DNA of 64,000 bases from Ochlerotatus camptorhynchus (taxonomy: Eukaryota > Arthropoda > Insecta > Diptera > Culicidae): contig NW_027040693.1 in the NCBI RefSeq assembly GCF_037179485.1, forward strand, positions 1,922,001 to 1,986,000. Direction: 5' to 3'. The notes under the pieces are model-generated. The model did no database searches, was not told the DNA's origin, and saw only the letters and a program-made list of their open reading frames with translations. The translations under genes were made by a program, and so were the position numbers. Positions 33,733 to 46,358 of the stretch are shown here, one piece after another; the stretch's first letter is position 1, and every line of letters starts with the position of its first letter.

Positions 33733-34347
33733 TTTTGACGTAGGACTACGTCTGTGATTTCTGTATGGGGGCACACTTTGTGAAAACCGAAAATGGAACA
33801 TGTAACAAAATTATGTTAACGTTAATAACTCAGCTGCCTGGACCAATTTCAATAATTTTATCACCAATCGATCAGAAATATTTCGACGCATATGTTAAAT
33901 TTAAGACTTTATCATTTTTCAAAATGTCACTATTGAAAATTGCCCGATTGCCTGCGAAAAGCGGTTTCCCAAACATAGATTTCAAAGTTGAATTGCATCC
34001 GGTCTCACCAAACGGTGTTTATTCAATTACCGCGTGGTGAGTGGTGGTGTTCTCCAGTACACAACGAAAAGCTGCCTGCAAGCAGCGAACTACAGCCGAC
34101 ATGAGCATCCATAGAAGGAGGAAGAAGAAACACCGCTATTGATCAGAATCAGTAGCTCTTCGTGAGTCATTGTGGGCCATCTATGTCAAGCGCGTCATAC
34201 TAAAGAGTATAACCAGAGAGAACCCCGCTCAAATTCCAATTCCTACACAAAACACAAGCTCCTGCTGCAGTTAACAAATAAGATTTATTCCACGTAGTCC
34301 TACGAGTCCACCATTGCGTACAACCCCACAGGGCTGTCCCTTGTAGT
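33733..34347 (-). mobile_element. interspersed repeat family X, copy 2
   Basis: This is the inverted homologue of 3291-3938, from TTTTGACGTAGGACTACGTC to CCCTTGTAGT. It interrupts the Jockey-type LINE between AAKF and KDLSTITRT codons. TCAAAA is present at both borders but also in the other copy, so a target duplication is uncertain. Non-coding. Confidence 0.7.
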
Positions 34348-36190
34348 TTTTGAATTTAGCCGCTAGTCCACTACTGGCGGTACACTGTCCAGGGAAGTAG
34401 ATGGCGATGAACTGGATGTATCCAGTCGACGATTCCACCTTCGCACCAACGGCCTTGAAGATAGAAGTGCGGATATGGGACAGACTGTGGTATTTTATCC
34501 CTTTCTTGACGACGACCGCAACACCCCCCCCCCCCCCCCCCCTTGAGCTGGTGCGATCAAGCCGAATAATGTTGTGGTCAGGCAACCAGAAGCTGTCACC
34601 GGACTTTAGATGGTTCCTCGGTTAGACGGCCCACGTCGATGCTGTGCTTGCGGAGGAAGTCGGCTAGCTCAATCTGTTTAGCTCTTACAGAGCAAGCATT
34701 CCAGGTGATGATAGTTAGCGGTTTAAACACCATACTGGATGGTGAACTTACCGAGGTCTTGGATCTGCTCGGGCTTATTGCGGCACTTACGAAGAGCACC
34801 GGTCATGTTGACGAAGGTTTCCATCAGTTCATCTGCTGAGAACAGATCGAGGTTGTTGTTTAGCGCTGGTGGTTGTCTCCAGAATCCAGGGGGGGGGGGG
34901 GGAGGTGATGGAGATCTTTGTTCAGCAGAATTACCGGAAGCTTCTTGAAAGGAAGCGGGTTGCACCCGCAAATTTGCTTGTCTTTGCTGGGGAGCACGAA
35001 GAGGCGGGAAATCCTCCGTCCTGAATGCTGGGGTTTTGTCCTTTTTGCGTCCTGGTTGATTGTTGCTTGACGCCTACTTTCCTCGCGTTTGGAGTACTGT
35101 CTGTCGGAACCTTGATGTGCAACACCACATTTGGCGCATTTCAACGCCACGGCTCCATCCGCAGGGCAGTCAGAAGTGGCTTGTTCCTGAGCGCAGTTGC
35201 TGCAGCGTGGCAGGATGTTGCAGTTGCGGGTATTCATTCCGCTGGCACTGCGTTATGTCACGATGGCCGCCACGGTATGGCTCCCACCGTACGATGATGG
35301 AGTAAATCGAGCGGATGGCTTGCAGCGCATTGAGCGTCACCGTCCCTTTCTGGAAGTGCACGAGGAAAAGACAATTCGGGTACGTCTTCACGTTTTCGTC
35401 TCTCCATGTCATTCGGAATACAGCGATTGGGGCCAGCTTGTACCGGTTCTTGATTTAAGCTTCGACCATCTTGGGGTCCAACTTTGGTAGACCCCTGATT
35501 ACTAACTTGAAGGGCTTCTCACTGGGGATGTCATACGTGAAGAATGTCGCCTTGGAATCCTTCAGGTATTTCACGGCTACCTCGCACTCCGCTTTCGTAC
35601 GGAGCATCACCTTGGTGCCGATCCTGCCGAGCTTAAACTCAGCTGCGACGCCCAGCAATGTGAGATCGCCGATTAGCGTGTTGAGTGGCACTTTCTTCAC
35701 CACCAGTAGAGGAAGCTTAATTTTTACTGGACTCGGGCTGGCAGCAGTTTCGTTGTCGACGGTGTCGCCGAAATCACCAATGACGCTGACGTTCGTCGCG
35801 GTGGCATCGTCACATTCACTCGCACCGTCGGACTGGCCCTGATTTTTCTTCCTCTTCTTAGACCGCTTCACCGTGGCTGAGGTGGTATTCCCAACATCGG
35901 TGGGAAGAGTAGCATAACTATTCGAAATAGGCACACTCAAGCTACCCTCACCGTACCCTGTTCTTCTTCTCCGCTTTCTCTCGGAGCCTGCTCCGGGAAC
36001 GCTGTCTTCCCATCACACGAAGCGACCGACACTACTGACGACGCGATTAAACTGCGAATGTTTGGAACAAACTAGAAGCTTTCGAACATCTCGACAGAGC
36101 GAGCAAAAACCGAACTGTACTGCTGGACGTTCAAACAGAGATTGATCCACCCACTGCGCAACGAACACCCCTGTTTATCGCTTACTTAAG

Positions 36191-36620
36191 CATTTGGATA
36201 ATCATTGTATGCCCCTTCTTTTTTCTGTATTTAGCCGATGTAGGTGAATAGAAAAACTGCTACGATGTCCATGCTGCAGCGAACAAGTTCCAGATCGACC
36301 CGTCCAACGTGCAACGCTTTGATTGCTTATAAACGGCTTGTGTTGTTAGGGATCAACTTTCTGATGGCTGTGCTTGCGGTCGAAGAAAATGTATAATCAT
36401 ATTTCTTAATTTCTAGCTATTTAAATATTTAACATTAACAATGTGTGAAAAACCACACAAATCTTATTTAACTGCCAAATCGATCGACATACAAATCATC
36501 AAAATCCATTGATTATTGGCCAAGTTATTAGCATTTAAAGTCCAACCAAATTTTTGTTGCGTTTCCCTGGATTGGAATCCTTCCCGAAAGACGTCCTACG
36601 TCAAAAACTGATAATTTGGC
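36191..36620. repeat. repeat family Z, copy 1 (core 36257-36612)
   Basis: The core is homologous, in the same orientation, to 53413-53798. It shares GCTACGATGTCCA, CTGCAGCGAACAA, GTTGTTAGGGATCAACTTTC and ATACAAATCATCAAAATCCA, and ends GACGTCCTACGTCAAAA. It lies between the 5' side of the Jockey-type LINE and the 3' side of the I-type LINE. Non-coding. Confidence 0.65.
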
Positions 36621-39600
36621 ACTGGACCATTCCGTTACCCACGCTGTCCGCACTGTGAAAGTGATCTTCATGTCCTGCAACCGGACCTTGTGCGAGTACT
36701 GAGGACCAGATGGGCCTGAATAACACTGTGGGAGTCCGACAGGATCAGGATTGGGCGATCCGCAGGAACCGTGACGGCATGAAGAATAGCCGCTGCTTCT
36801 GCCGAGAGCACCGAACATTGTTTTGGCAGACTTCTACTCGTTGGGGAAATGTCACCAGCGATTCGCATTCCGACTCCAGCTCTCGATATTGACCCGTCCG
36901 TGTAACGATGCATGTAGTTTGGGTACAATCCGGTGAGCTCTGCTATCGATCGGCTCTGAACTTCTCCTTTATCCGGATGTTTGGGGTGGAAGATTGCCAA
37001 CTCTTATCTCCGTACCAGTGAATCTTGGCCACTGGTGGGAGCTCTGCGTTGGCGATTGTACGGAGAACTCTGTCTCCCTCGCTGAGGAGGCAGATTCTGT
37101 CGTTTTCGGCGGTATTTGCTGAAAATGCAGTGGCTTTGTTGGCAATGGCTGCGTAGATGCGGTACCGGAAAGGCGGCTGGCGTCGAGGGTAGGAGACCGG
37201 CGATAATGCACGTGTAGCTATTGTACACCGGAGCGAGTATTGGTATTGCCTTGTCGGTGGCCATGCAGGTCAGCTCGAGTCTATACATCAGTCAGCTGTC
37301 TACGGTGGCCCGGGCAGCACGGAAATGTACGGAAGATTGATTACCGATATTTATGGAAGGTCCGCAGACCCGATGTCGGTACTGGCAAACGTGGCACCTA
37401 GCGCTCTTTCCATCAGACAGCTGAAAACCTTTCGAAGCGGCCCATCCGACTACGGCGGAAACCCCTGCTTGGGCTCTAATCCTCGTTCGTCCCGGAGTTT
37501 GACCTGTGGCTACGATTAGCACGTCGTCTGCGTACACGAAAATGTAGATGTTCGCTGGTAACCGCTCGAAGACACTGTTCATGGCTATCAGGAACAAGGA
37601 GACAGCGGTCACTGAACCTTGGGGAACGCCAGTTTCCTCGCAGAAAGTGCGGGATTTGGTATTACCTACCGAGACTTGGAAGGATCTGCCAGTCAGGAAA
37701 TTTTGGACAAAATGGATGATATGGCCACTAAGGCCCCAGCTGACGAGTTGCTTCAGTACCGCGGGCGTCCATGTACGGTTGAAGGCTTACGCAATGTCCA
37801 GGGAAACCAACTACTTATGAAGACCGTTATCCTTGGCATCCTTGAGGTAGGTCTCCTAGCGTCGCAAAATACGTGGATGTTCCGTGGCCTTGCCGGAATG
37901 CGTGTTGGCGATGGTCTAGAAGGCCGCCAGACTCGAGAAACTACTCCAGGCGTCGGTTGACCATCCACTCGAACACCTTTGCCATGCATCAGGTGACGTC
38001 CCGTGTAGGCTCGTTTGCTTTAGGGATAGCGACAACCAAGCTCTCCCTCCAATGCTCTGGATACGAGTCTGTCTGGCATAGCGGGTTGAAGGGTTTCAGC
38101 ATTTACCCGGGGTAGGCAGGTTCTTGAGCAGCGGGTAGCCGATCTCGTCTGGGCCGGCTGATTTCCCGTTGCTTCTACTAAGCGCGAACTGAAGCTCCTG
38201 CCAGGTGGAATCGGGGGTGATCCTCAGGTTGTTCGTGTTCGGAGAAACTTGAAAACTGCTTACGGACGAAGTCGATGGGTTTACTAGCCGTTGAAAGGTC
38301 GCCTCGTACTTGGAAATCGCGAAATAGTCGCCAAGCTTATCTGCAATGATTGCGGGGTCGGAGACTGATGCGCCGTCTACCTGTATATGCAGTGTGGCCG
38401 TACGGCGCTTACCACTGAGGGCGTTGACCTTACCCCAGAGCTCCGCCGAAGACTGTGAGGCATTTATGCTTTCGAGGAAGTCCGTCCAACTGGCGACACT
38501 GGTTGTGCCGTTCTCGATAGGTACAGAGCGCGTATTCGGATCATCGATGGAAAGCCGTTTGACTCGTCGAAGGGCTTTTCGCCGGGCCTTGACTGCCTTC
38601 TTCGTTTCCTCGTTCCACAATCTGAAGGCTTTACGCCCCGGAATGCTGCTGGTTTTCAGGATGGTTGCTGACGCAGCTGCGTTTATTGTTTCAGTAAGAT
38701 TCTCGATGCTGTCAGGGTTACGTTGTTGAAGGAACGACTGGAAGGTTTCACCGGTAAAGAGCTGCACCTGAACCGGGTACCGTAGAGGTCCGGATTGACG
38801 CTCCACTGCATTCTTCCAGCGAGGGAACGACTAACAGCAGTTACATCGATCGCCGTGGTGTGCCGTCCATTGAAAAAGGTCGGCGATCCGTCATCAAGGA
38901 TGATCTTATCCTCCCTTTTGAACTTGTCTACCAGTGTGGAACCTCTCGAGCTAGAGTGGCGCGCGTTCAAGTCACCCAAAAATATACGCGGTTCCAGTAA
39001 GTTATCGAACATGCTGTCGATTTGACCGTTGAGGTTTACTAATCTCCCGCAAGGTAGGTATGCGCATGCTATTGCGATGTTGGTTGGTTCCTCCAAGCAA
39101 ACTCCCAAAATGGGAAGCTCTGAGTCAAGGTCGATAAACCGAAACGGAGCCTCCTTCGAAACCTCGATGGCGACGGAGTGTCGTTGTTCCCACGTTTAAC
39201 TGTCCAGCAGTATCGACCGCCCAACGAACGGTTCATCTGCTCAACTGTTACCTTGTTGACTTCCTGGAGTGCTGTCACCCAGGAAGAATTGGCTTGACAT
39301 AGCAGCTCCAAATCCGCTAGATAATGCAAGAAACCGTTGATGTTCCATTGCAACAGGAACTTTATCGGCTTTGGCAAGGTCGGTAGGGGGTACGAGCTTT
39401 ACGAACCAGGGGACCCAGTTTCATCATGGTGATGGCTGCTGCTCCGGTCGTCGGGTAGGCTAATCTTGAACATACTCGATGCATCGTAGTGCTGCGAAAC
39501 GGTCGATTTCGTATGCCGAATCAGACAGAGCCCCATCAAAGGCAGGTGGAGGCGTTCCACCCACCCTGTGCCGAGATGTCCCAACGGAAGCGAAGGATGT
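36621..39600 (-). pseudogene. I-type LINE (ORF1 end, endonuclease, RT, RNase H), decayed
   Basis: Minus-strand pieces in order: possible ORF1 tail (39584-39399); endonuclease (39377-38683: FLLQWNINGF, ALQEVNKVT, IFLGDLNARHSS); linker and RT start (38806-38096: SAGPDEIGYPLL); RT with FVYADDVLIVATG near 37540; RNase H beginning near 36900 (HRYTDGSISRAGVGMRI, LSAEAAAILHAV, LILSDSHSVIQ). It ends within RNase H at about 36620, so the 3' end is lost. Several frameshifts separate the pieces. Endonuclease, RT and RNase H together match the I group. The plus-strand LINE at 16246-22215 is the same family. Confidence 0.82.
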
Positions 39601-41094
39601 GTTACCCGGTGATGTTCAGCGGCGGTTTCGAGGAGAATATTATAGAACTACTGGAAACATTCCATGGACAGTTTTGGAAAAAAAAAAAATCTTTTGGAAA
39701 TACAAATCACATGAGGCATCGCTGAAATGTTTGGTCAGTCTGTGGACATACATTCCATAGACTGAAAGTATTTCGGGGGCCACACAAACTCACTTGACGG
39801 ACCGTTGGGTGAGTACTTCATTTTGAAAAAAAAAAAAAATAATTTCTGATAGGCCACCCAAGAGGACGTCGAACTGGAGATTCATAACCCCATAATATGA
39901 ATCTGTACAAAAAATTGTGAAGATTGATGAAGGTTCAGCGCTTGCACCAACAATTTGAAGGAAGAATATAAACAAAAAGAAGAAGAAGTAAGATTTTCCC
40001 AGTTGATAATTTTGTTTGTTTCGGTTATATAATTGATATGAACGAAATAGTAAATTAATCCAGACAATACATATTTTTCCTTGATTATAATCATTACTAA
40101 AAAGATATCGGTTAACTTTTCTCTCAGATTTCAATACCTCTTATCTGTTTTGTTCCTAAAATAACAGTTAGAACTGGTTTGATTCTGACAGTTAAAATTG
40201 ATTCGAAAATAATGATGTATTCGCCAGACCTGTTTACAACAACAACTCGATCATAAGTGGTGTGATTAAGGGCTCGGTGGCCTTAACGCGACCGTTTTTG
40301 CTTACTGAGCAAAAAAATCATGTGTTTAACCTCAGTCTTTCTTAACATTTACGCATGCCAAAACGAACCCTGTGCAATAGTTTGCCTCCACATTATCTGA
40401 AATAGTAGGTAGGTGAATGATCAGAAGCTGATATGGAATGCATTGTCCTATTAGGAGAAAAATGTAGCATTTGATCAAAGTAGTGTTTGAAGGCATATTG
40501 GATTACCTTTATCATCCAGGACTTTCATAATTTCCATAGGAATCCCCCATACCTTCTGATGGCCTTCTTCAAACCCACCTGCAAGGCGAATCCAAAACCT
40601 GCAGTGTTCAAATATTTCCGATTCCTCTTCATTTCAAACCTTTTCGCTCCATATCATCCACTTGAAATCGCACTCTGCACTCTGCACATCACCATCATAC
40701 TGTTTTATTTGAAATTCCTATTGCCTTATTATCTACCCATCTACAATTTCATTCCGGCTCGCCGGAGCAAACCAGCATCCGAGGAAGATTCTGCATTCTT
40801 CTGTCGCTCCCTGCCAGAGAGCTTGAAGCAACGGAAAGGATGCATGCAGAGTAGAAAAAAAAGAACGAGAAGAGAAAAATGAATTGCTTTATAGCATCCT
40901 CCAGAGCCAACCAGCAGCGCTCCCGGCAGCGAACAATCCATATTTTCCCCCTCGCCTTTCAGACTTCCCTCCCTCTTCCTGACTATGATTACGGGAGTGC
41001 AGTGCAGTGCATGAGTTTGCTGCGCCTCCTCCACCGAATAAAGTGTGTTTGCTCATGAATGCACATCGTCCGACCAGGGGAGGAACTTCCTCAT

Positions 41095-41150
41095 CACCAT
41101 TCTCATCATCATCAGCATCATCGCCATCATCATCATCAACATCAGGGCCC
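41095..41150. repeat. CAT/ATC trinucleotide microsatellite
   Basis: The run is mostly CATCAT with interruptions (TCATCATCATCAGCATCATC). It drives the apparent His-rich and Ser-rich frames of 41007-41628. Confidence 0.75.
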
Positions 41151-41901
41151 GGGCATTGTTGTGGGAGACAACCAAGTAGTTTTTCAAGTTACCATCGCCC
41201 CCGTCCCTCGTCACAGTCCCAGCTCTCAGCGGCTATCTTTGGAGGACCATTTTTGTCCCGAGTTGATGGAGGATTCTTTTCTGACTATACGGATTTTTCC
41301 ATACCATATTTTTCCCAAACTCGAGCCAACCGGGAGCTGTTGTTTGCGGTTAGAAAAGGTTTCCGGGGACGGTGCGGTGCTCGGGGAAGCTGGCAAAGTG
41401 TGTCATGTAAGTCTATTCTTTTTCTCACTTCATTCAACGCTGGAGGATATGCATGCAAGTCTTCGCCGGGCTCCGATGCAGTTGTTGATATCACTTTGGA
41501 GGGGCTCTGAAAATCTGAATGGCTTCTTCCGCCGCTTTACCTACTCTCTGCAGCAGATCTCGTTGTTGTCGTCGTCGTCGTCATCGTTCGGAAGCGGAAA
41601 TGCATATTCATACAATGGATACATGTGAGCAGCGATCGGTGGGTTTTGGGGTTGGGCGGTGGGCTGAGGTTGATTGTTGTTCTGTGATAGTTGCATTAAA
41701 GTAATCGCTTGCTCTTGTCTTCGAAGTATGAAATTTTTATTATTATGCTCTCTGGCTCTTCACGGAACTGTCGTCCCTTCACTTTCGGAAAGAGGGACAT
41801 GAGTATGGGTTTATGGCTACAGGAGCATTATTCGTGATGTGATGCAAAATGCATGCCATCTTCGAGCTGCTGGAACTGACACAGTAATGCACTGTTGCAC
41901 G

Positions 41902-41923
41902 GGGCGGGGGGGGGGGGGGGGGG
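41902..41923. repeat. poly-G tract
   Basis: A run of about 18 consecutive G bases after GGGGC. Comparable C or G runs occur at 34524-34542 and 34888-34901, within the Jockey-type LINE, and at 28318-28328. Tract lengths in such runs are unreliable in assemblies. Confidence 0.8.
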
Positions 41924-42526
41924 TTGGGAGCTAAAAATAGTCTGATGGTTATGAGCATATGTGCGAGTAAAGTTGTTTGCTTCATGACACCGACGACGGT
42001 GACAGATTATTTTTTGACAGATGTAGTAAGTGCTAAACGGGGGATTTGTGATGGGGTGTCACACGATTTATAAGCTACACATTTAAGTAAACAATCATGT
42101 TCATAAACGAGCATCAGGAATTTAACTTCCGTGTGTCCAAAGATTTCGTAGTCTTAGTTTTTGAAAATTTTCAGAGTCGATCTCCGTCCTTCTGCGTCAG
42201 CTGTGAGTGTCTTGACAACTTTATCAAAGACGTGAACCTTCCATATGACCAGGATCTCTAAAACGAAGTAACTAAACTGGTGTAACTTATTCATTTTCAT
42301 GTTGGTGATATTGGTCTATTGTTGGTTTCTGAAACAGTTATACTTTTCGGAAACGGAAGCTGTTTGAGCCAATCTGCCTTGGTATTCAGACTCTCAATGG
42401 GGTGTAGCTGATTAAGGTACTTTTAGCAACCGGTGGAAACTAACGATTTTAAATTGGCTCACTGCTTGACTAACCTGTTGGTCCCAAGCAAATCGATTAA
42501 CGTACCCCATTCTAGTTGAAATTCTA

Positions 42527-42861
42527 CACGGAGAAAAAATACTACCCAAAATTTGAGTTCTTTTTACTTAATATTGACTTCAGCCTCTCACTTGCACTCG
42601 TTATTGTTGTCAAAAAAGGAACGAGAGATTCGACCCAACGATATAGTGCAGCCCAATAAGCTACTTTTGAGTAAATTGCATATTCTCAAATTTGCGTGAA
42701 TTAAACTTAATTTTGGGTAGAATATACTGAAGAGTAGGTAATTTTTTTTGCTGGTGTTAAATGGAAACTACTATATGCGATTTACTCAAATTTGGGTTAT
42801 TGGGCTGAACCCCGGAATTGAGGGAAAAGTACTTAATTTTGGGTTGTTTTTCATCTCCGTG
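42527..42861. mobile_element. MITE ended by CACGGAGA, 335 bp
   Basis: CACGGAGAAAAAATACTACCC at the left, shortened here to its first bases, pairs with TCTCCGTG at the right; inside, ACCCAAAATT pairs with AATTTTGGGT. TA lies on both sides (42525-42526 and 42862-42863). Further ACTCAAATTTGGGT-type words fill the interior. Non-coding, Tc1/mariner-type target. Confidence 0.8.
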
Positions 42862-43066
42862 TAGTACAACACTATGTTTGTTTTGATTTGCTATGAAAGT
42901 TTGACAGATAAAATGAGGGGTTTGTGGATTTTCCTATGTTTCGAGGGGTGCATCGATTAGCTTGGGACCGAAGAGAGTACCAGAGCAGAGCCAGAAAGTT
43001 GAGCACGTTTCTTCGAGACCTTCTGGTCTTAGAGTTACCTCTTTGATACTACCTTTTATACTCTTA
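42862..43066. other. unassigned; carries a shared 26-bp word
   Basis: GACCTTCTGGTCTTAGAGTT at about 43017, continuing to 26 bp, is an exact inverted match to a segment at about 63634-63660. This suggests an unrecognised repeat end. Confidence 0.35.
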
Positions 43067-44790
43067 TGTTTATTTGGAGCATTTTTTTTTTTTCAATTTG
43101 CTTAGACGTTTGGAAACTGCAGTCGGTTTCGCTTCACTTGAACGATGGTGCAATTCGCGGCTCATTCTCAGCTTACACGTTCCGTCTTCCATCTGCGCTC
43201 CACCGTAGATAGTTCGCAACACCTTCCGTTCAAAAACACTAAGAGCACCCTGGTCATCTACGAGCATATTATGGCCGAAAAGAGTCACTTGTAGTTCAAA
43301 ATAAGCATCTTTCAAATTTCCTGCAGGTGTCATTATCGGCGGTCACCAGAGAGGCATGATACATGAACTCGCCTACCAACTCACGTTCACTTCTTCCTTT
43401 AGTGGAAATGCCTGTGTCATCGGCGAACAAAGATTTATGGCAACCGTGAGGTAAATCCGAAGTGAAGATGTTATACAATATACGCCCAAGAATGCTACCC
43501 TAAGGAACTCCAGCGCTAACAGGTAGTCGATCAGATTGGTAACTTCGACAACTGAGCTGCAGAGTTCTGTCAGTTAAATAATTTTGAACCGATTTCATAA
43601 TATAAAGTGGAAAATTAAACTTTTTTCAATTTGGCAATCAGCGATTTATTTGAACGAATTAGATTGGTAACTCTTAAGAGTATATGAGTAGTTTAATGCC
43701 CATGGCGGAATCTAAACTTTTCACCTGCAAAAGTTGAGTTCGTATTGATTCAACATTATCTTTTCAAAAAGGTTACTTATTGAAGAAAGCAAACTTATTG
43801 GACGGTAGCTAGAAGCTTCAGCTAGATTTTTATCCGGTTTTAAAATTGGAACACCTCTTGCATTTTTCCATTTATCAGGAAAGTATTCCAAATGGAAACA
43901 TCAGTTAAATAATTGTACCAAGAAAGACAAGGTACTCTCTGGGAGTTTTTTTTATGAGGATATAGTAAATTCCACCATCACCTGGAGCTTCCATATTATG
44001 AAACTTTTTAGTTATAGACATTACTTCGTCCAAATCAGTCCCTCAGGAATCATCAAAAATATTTTCCCGAGAGAAAATATTCAGATAATCGCGAGCAACA
44101 TGATTCTCAATAGGACTAGTAAGACCCAAACTGATATTATGGGAACTCTCGAATTGCTCAGCAAGTTTCTGAGCTTTTTCCGAATTCATGATCAAAATTT
44201 TACCACCTTCTTTAAACGCTGGAATAGGCTTTTGAGGTTTTTAAAAAAATGTGATTTCGTCACTGTCAATATGTACTCGGGGTTGGAGGCTAACATTGTC
44301 TTCCCTAGAACCTCTTCCTTTCATGTATTTTGTCTTTGATGCGTTGATGGCAAGTCCAATCCACCTAGCTTCAGCCTTCAGTCTGATGTACGTTTCCGCC
44401 ATCGTCTCAAATTTCCGTGCCATAATGTCGAAGTCATCGGCGAAGCCAAGAAGTTGGATGGACTTCCTGAAGATCGTGCCTCTCATGTCTATCCCTGTTC
44501 TTCTAATCACACCTTCTAACGCGATGTTGAATCTCAGACACTAAAGTCCATCACCTTGCCGTAACCCCCTTCGAGATTCAAACGGACTCGAGAGTGTCCC
44601 CGATACTCGAGCAACGCACATTACTCGGTCCATTGTCGCCTTGACCAATCGCGAGAAAGCTTCCTGGAAAATGATTAGGTTAGATGAGGTGCAATCATTT
44701 TTCTTGTCTAATTGATGTTTACAGCATATCTGAGATATGATATAAACATCAATACGGCCAGGCCTACTGCGTTGTATTTGCCGCAAAGAT
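43067..44790 (-). pseudogene. RTE-like LINE RT, interrupted by a Jockey-type LINE fragment
   Basis: From the right on the minus strand, 44786-44241 encodes RT: LVKATMDRVMC, SRRGLRQGDGL, LLGFADDFDIMAR (catalytic FADD) and GLAINASKTKYM. From about 44235 to 43370 a different LINE follows, Jockey-type: APGDGGIYYILIKKLP, SYRPISLLSSISNLFEKI, IFTSDLPHGC and SLFADDTGIS. The first LINE then resumes with SLVTADNDTCR and VFERKVLRTIYGG, ending at about 43067 in a poly-T (poly-A on this strand). Frames are broken throughout. The RTE label for the host LINE is tentative; the Jockey label for the insert is firmer. Confidence 0.75.
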
Positions 44791-45261
44791 GATTCTTGGG
44801 AATGAATGGGAACATTTCTTGAATCTACAGGGGTGGAAGGATCCGTGGACGTACCGTACCAAACGCTCCGAGCTACTATGTGTAGTTGTGTGTTATGTGT
44901 AAATATTTGTACAATATTGAATATAATAATATAAAATAATGCAATGGAAGGATCTTACCGATTTTTCCAATGTTGGTAATGATTCTTTTGCGCTTAAAAG
45001 TTTCATTGGATGCACCCGCTCCTTGTTTATCATGGAGCTTGGGATGCAGTTCCTCGTCATTGCTCGTGGTTATGTTTAGTGATGTGATGGAGATCATTTC
45101 TTTCACTAGGAGCTACTTTTGCGAAAAAAAAGAGAAACAGAAACAAAAGAAAACAAAAACAACAATCGCAACCATAAATACAGAAAAAAAAAGTCTTCAG
45201 AGCAAGAAAACCAATGAAGGAGCATTTAGAGGCAAACATGATTTTAATTTCAACTTTTATA
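44791..45261. other. unassigned AT-rich stretch
   Basis: It has A-rich blocks (45120-45200, AAACAAAAACAACAATC words) and no recognised feature. Confidence 0.25.
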
Positions 45262-45269
45262 TACATATG

Positions 45270-45514
45270 CAGGCTTGCAATTGGTCATTACAGCTAAAAT
45301 GCTATTTTTCGTTATTATGAAACAATGGGATACGACCGAACGATGGGATACGAGATGGGACCTTCTGAAACCAAAATTAACAATTTTTATATGTAATATA
45401 CAAACTTTACCACCTCTTTTTGCATCTTACAAATAAAAATTATCATTTTAGTATCCCTTTGTTTCATAATAACGAAAAATAGCATTTTAGCTGTAATGAG
45501 CAATTGCAAGCCTG
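45270..45514. mobile_element. hAT-type MITE, 245 bp, with long near-perfect inverted repeats
   Basis: The terminal repeats run about 66 bp from CAGGCTTGCAATTG, with only two mismatches. They are flanked by an 8-bp target duplication, TACATATG / TACATATT (7 of 8 match). The 113-bp centre is AT-rich. CAG-ended TIRs with an 8-bp duplication fit the hAT superfamily. The high TIR identity suggests a recent insertion. Confidence 0.88.
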
Positions 45515-45522
45515 TACATATT

Positions 45523-46358
45523 TATGTGAGAATTAATTTAATGCTGAGTTGACAGACTCGTCGTTATCTGATACATCTTCAACTGCGTAGAGTTTATGTA
45601 CTTCCTTCCTTAGCTCAATTTTTTTTTACAAGGAGTTGAAAGGTCGGAGACCTCTTTGCCTAAAGATACAAAGGTTCAAATTCAGAGAATTGTTGAGGAA
45701 ATTCGATCAACGAGAGTTTTTACAGTTATCGCAAGAATTTCGAAGACTCTGTTGATTTCAGGAGTTTAAAAAGTTATTGGAAAAAATCCTGACGGAAGCT
45801 CACACGAGTCTTCTTGTGCAAAGCTAGAGTTTTGCAAAATTGGGCAATGGTTCACATTTGTGCTAAAATTCGGCCATATTGTATCCACATCTATGATACA
45901 AATGTCATTCCCATTTATTTGTGTGAAGCCGAAAAATCCTGGTTCTCTGGATCGATTTTACATGGCGAAAGTTTGTCGCGAGTGGCGGGAAGATTTTTTT
46001 TAAATCTTTGTTGTGTCATAGGCGCTGTTTAACAGGAATTATCGTTGCCTTAGAGTGTAGCAATGTATCAATGTATTAATTTATCTTATAATAATCTTTT
46101 TTTTTTTCATTCAAAACTTTTAACGCGATATATCCATGCGGTATACATGAATGTAGCTTAAAAACGTGTTGCAGCACTAACACCACAACCATCGGTGGTG
46201 GCTTCAGCGAGTACTAGTCTTGCTAGGGATGTGATTGTGTCATGAAAAAAAAATGTTCAAAATGGCGTCCTTGAAATTTTTCAAAAATTTGTAGCACGGA
46301 AACGGCATTTCTGATCGAAATGACGTCTGAGACAAAGTTGTAGAGAAACATAATGTCT
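45523..46358. other. unassigned
   Basis: No feature is recognised. Blocks with GAAGACTCTGTTG and GGAAAAAATCCTG words resemble 47900-48060 and may be an old repeat. Confidence 0.25.

Larger units (their letters stand above)
32060..36190 (-). pseudogene. Jockey-type LINE, split by two insertions and internally deleted
   Basis: Minus-strand order from the right: ORF1 at 35940-34860 (VKKVPLNTLIGDLTLLG, then CCHC knuckles CSNCAQEQ and CAKCGVAHQGSD); endonuclease start at 34720 (TIITWNACSVRAKQIELADF) and DHNIIRLDRTSS; a repeat-X copy at 34347-33733; endonuclease (DLSTITRTGSRF); the DD37E element at 33677-32383; then NARHEAWRNYQ, FISPGNPSTLDVFLTN, and a jump straight into RT sequence (DPTLASSYRPISLLSS) ending near 32060. 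Most of the RT is missing. ORF1 has one stop (near 35455) and a frameshift near 35240. ORF1 would bind the RNA; the endonuclease nicks target DNA. Confidence 0.8.
39601..42526. other. host-like low-repeat region; no gene proved
   Basis: No transposon ends or domains are recognised. 40487-41700 has balanced composition with overlapping open frames on both strands. A CAT/CATCAC trinucleotide run at 41095-41150 gives a serine-rich frame in one phase and a His-rich frame in the next, which is the mark of a microsatellite rather than of coding sequence. A long poly-G run lies at 41905-41922. It could include untranslated exon or intron of a host gene. Confidence 0.35.

Noticed and set aside
35170..35490. 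Plus-strand frames opposite the Jockey ORF1
   Set aside because: They are antisense shadows of the ORF1 zinc-knuckle region.
41007..41628. Ser-rich and His-rich open frames of 167 and 189 codons as a host gene
   Set aside because: Both frames owe their length to one CAT/ATC microsatellite and overlap in different phases; no domain is recognisable.
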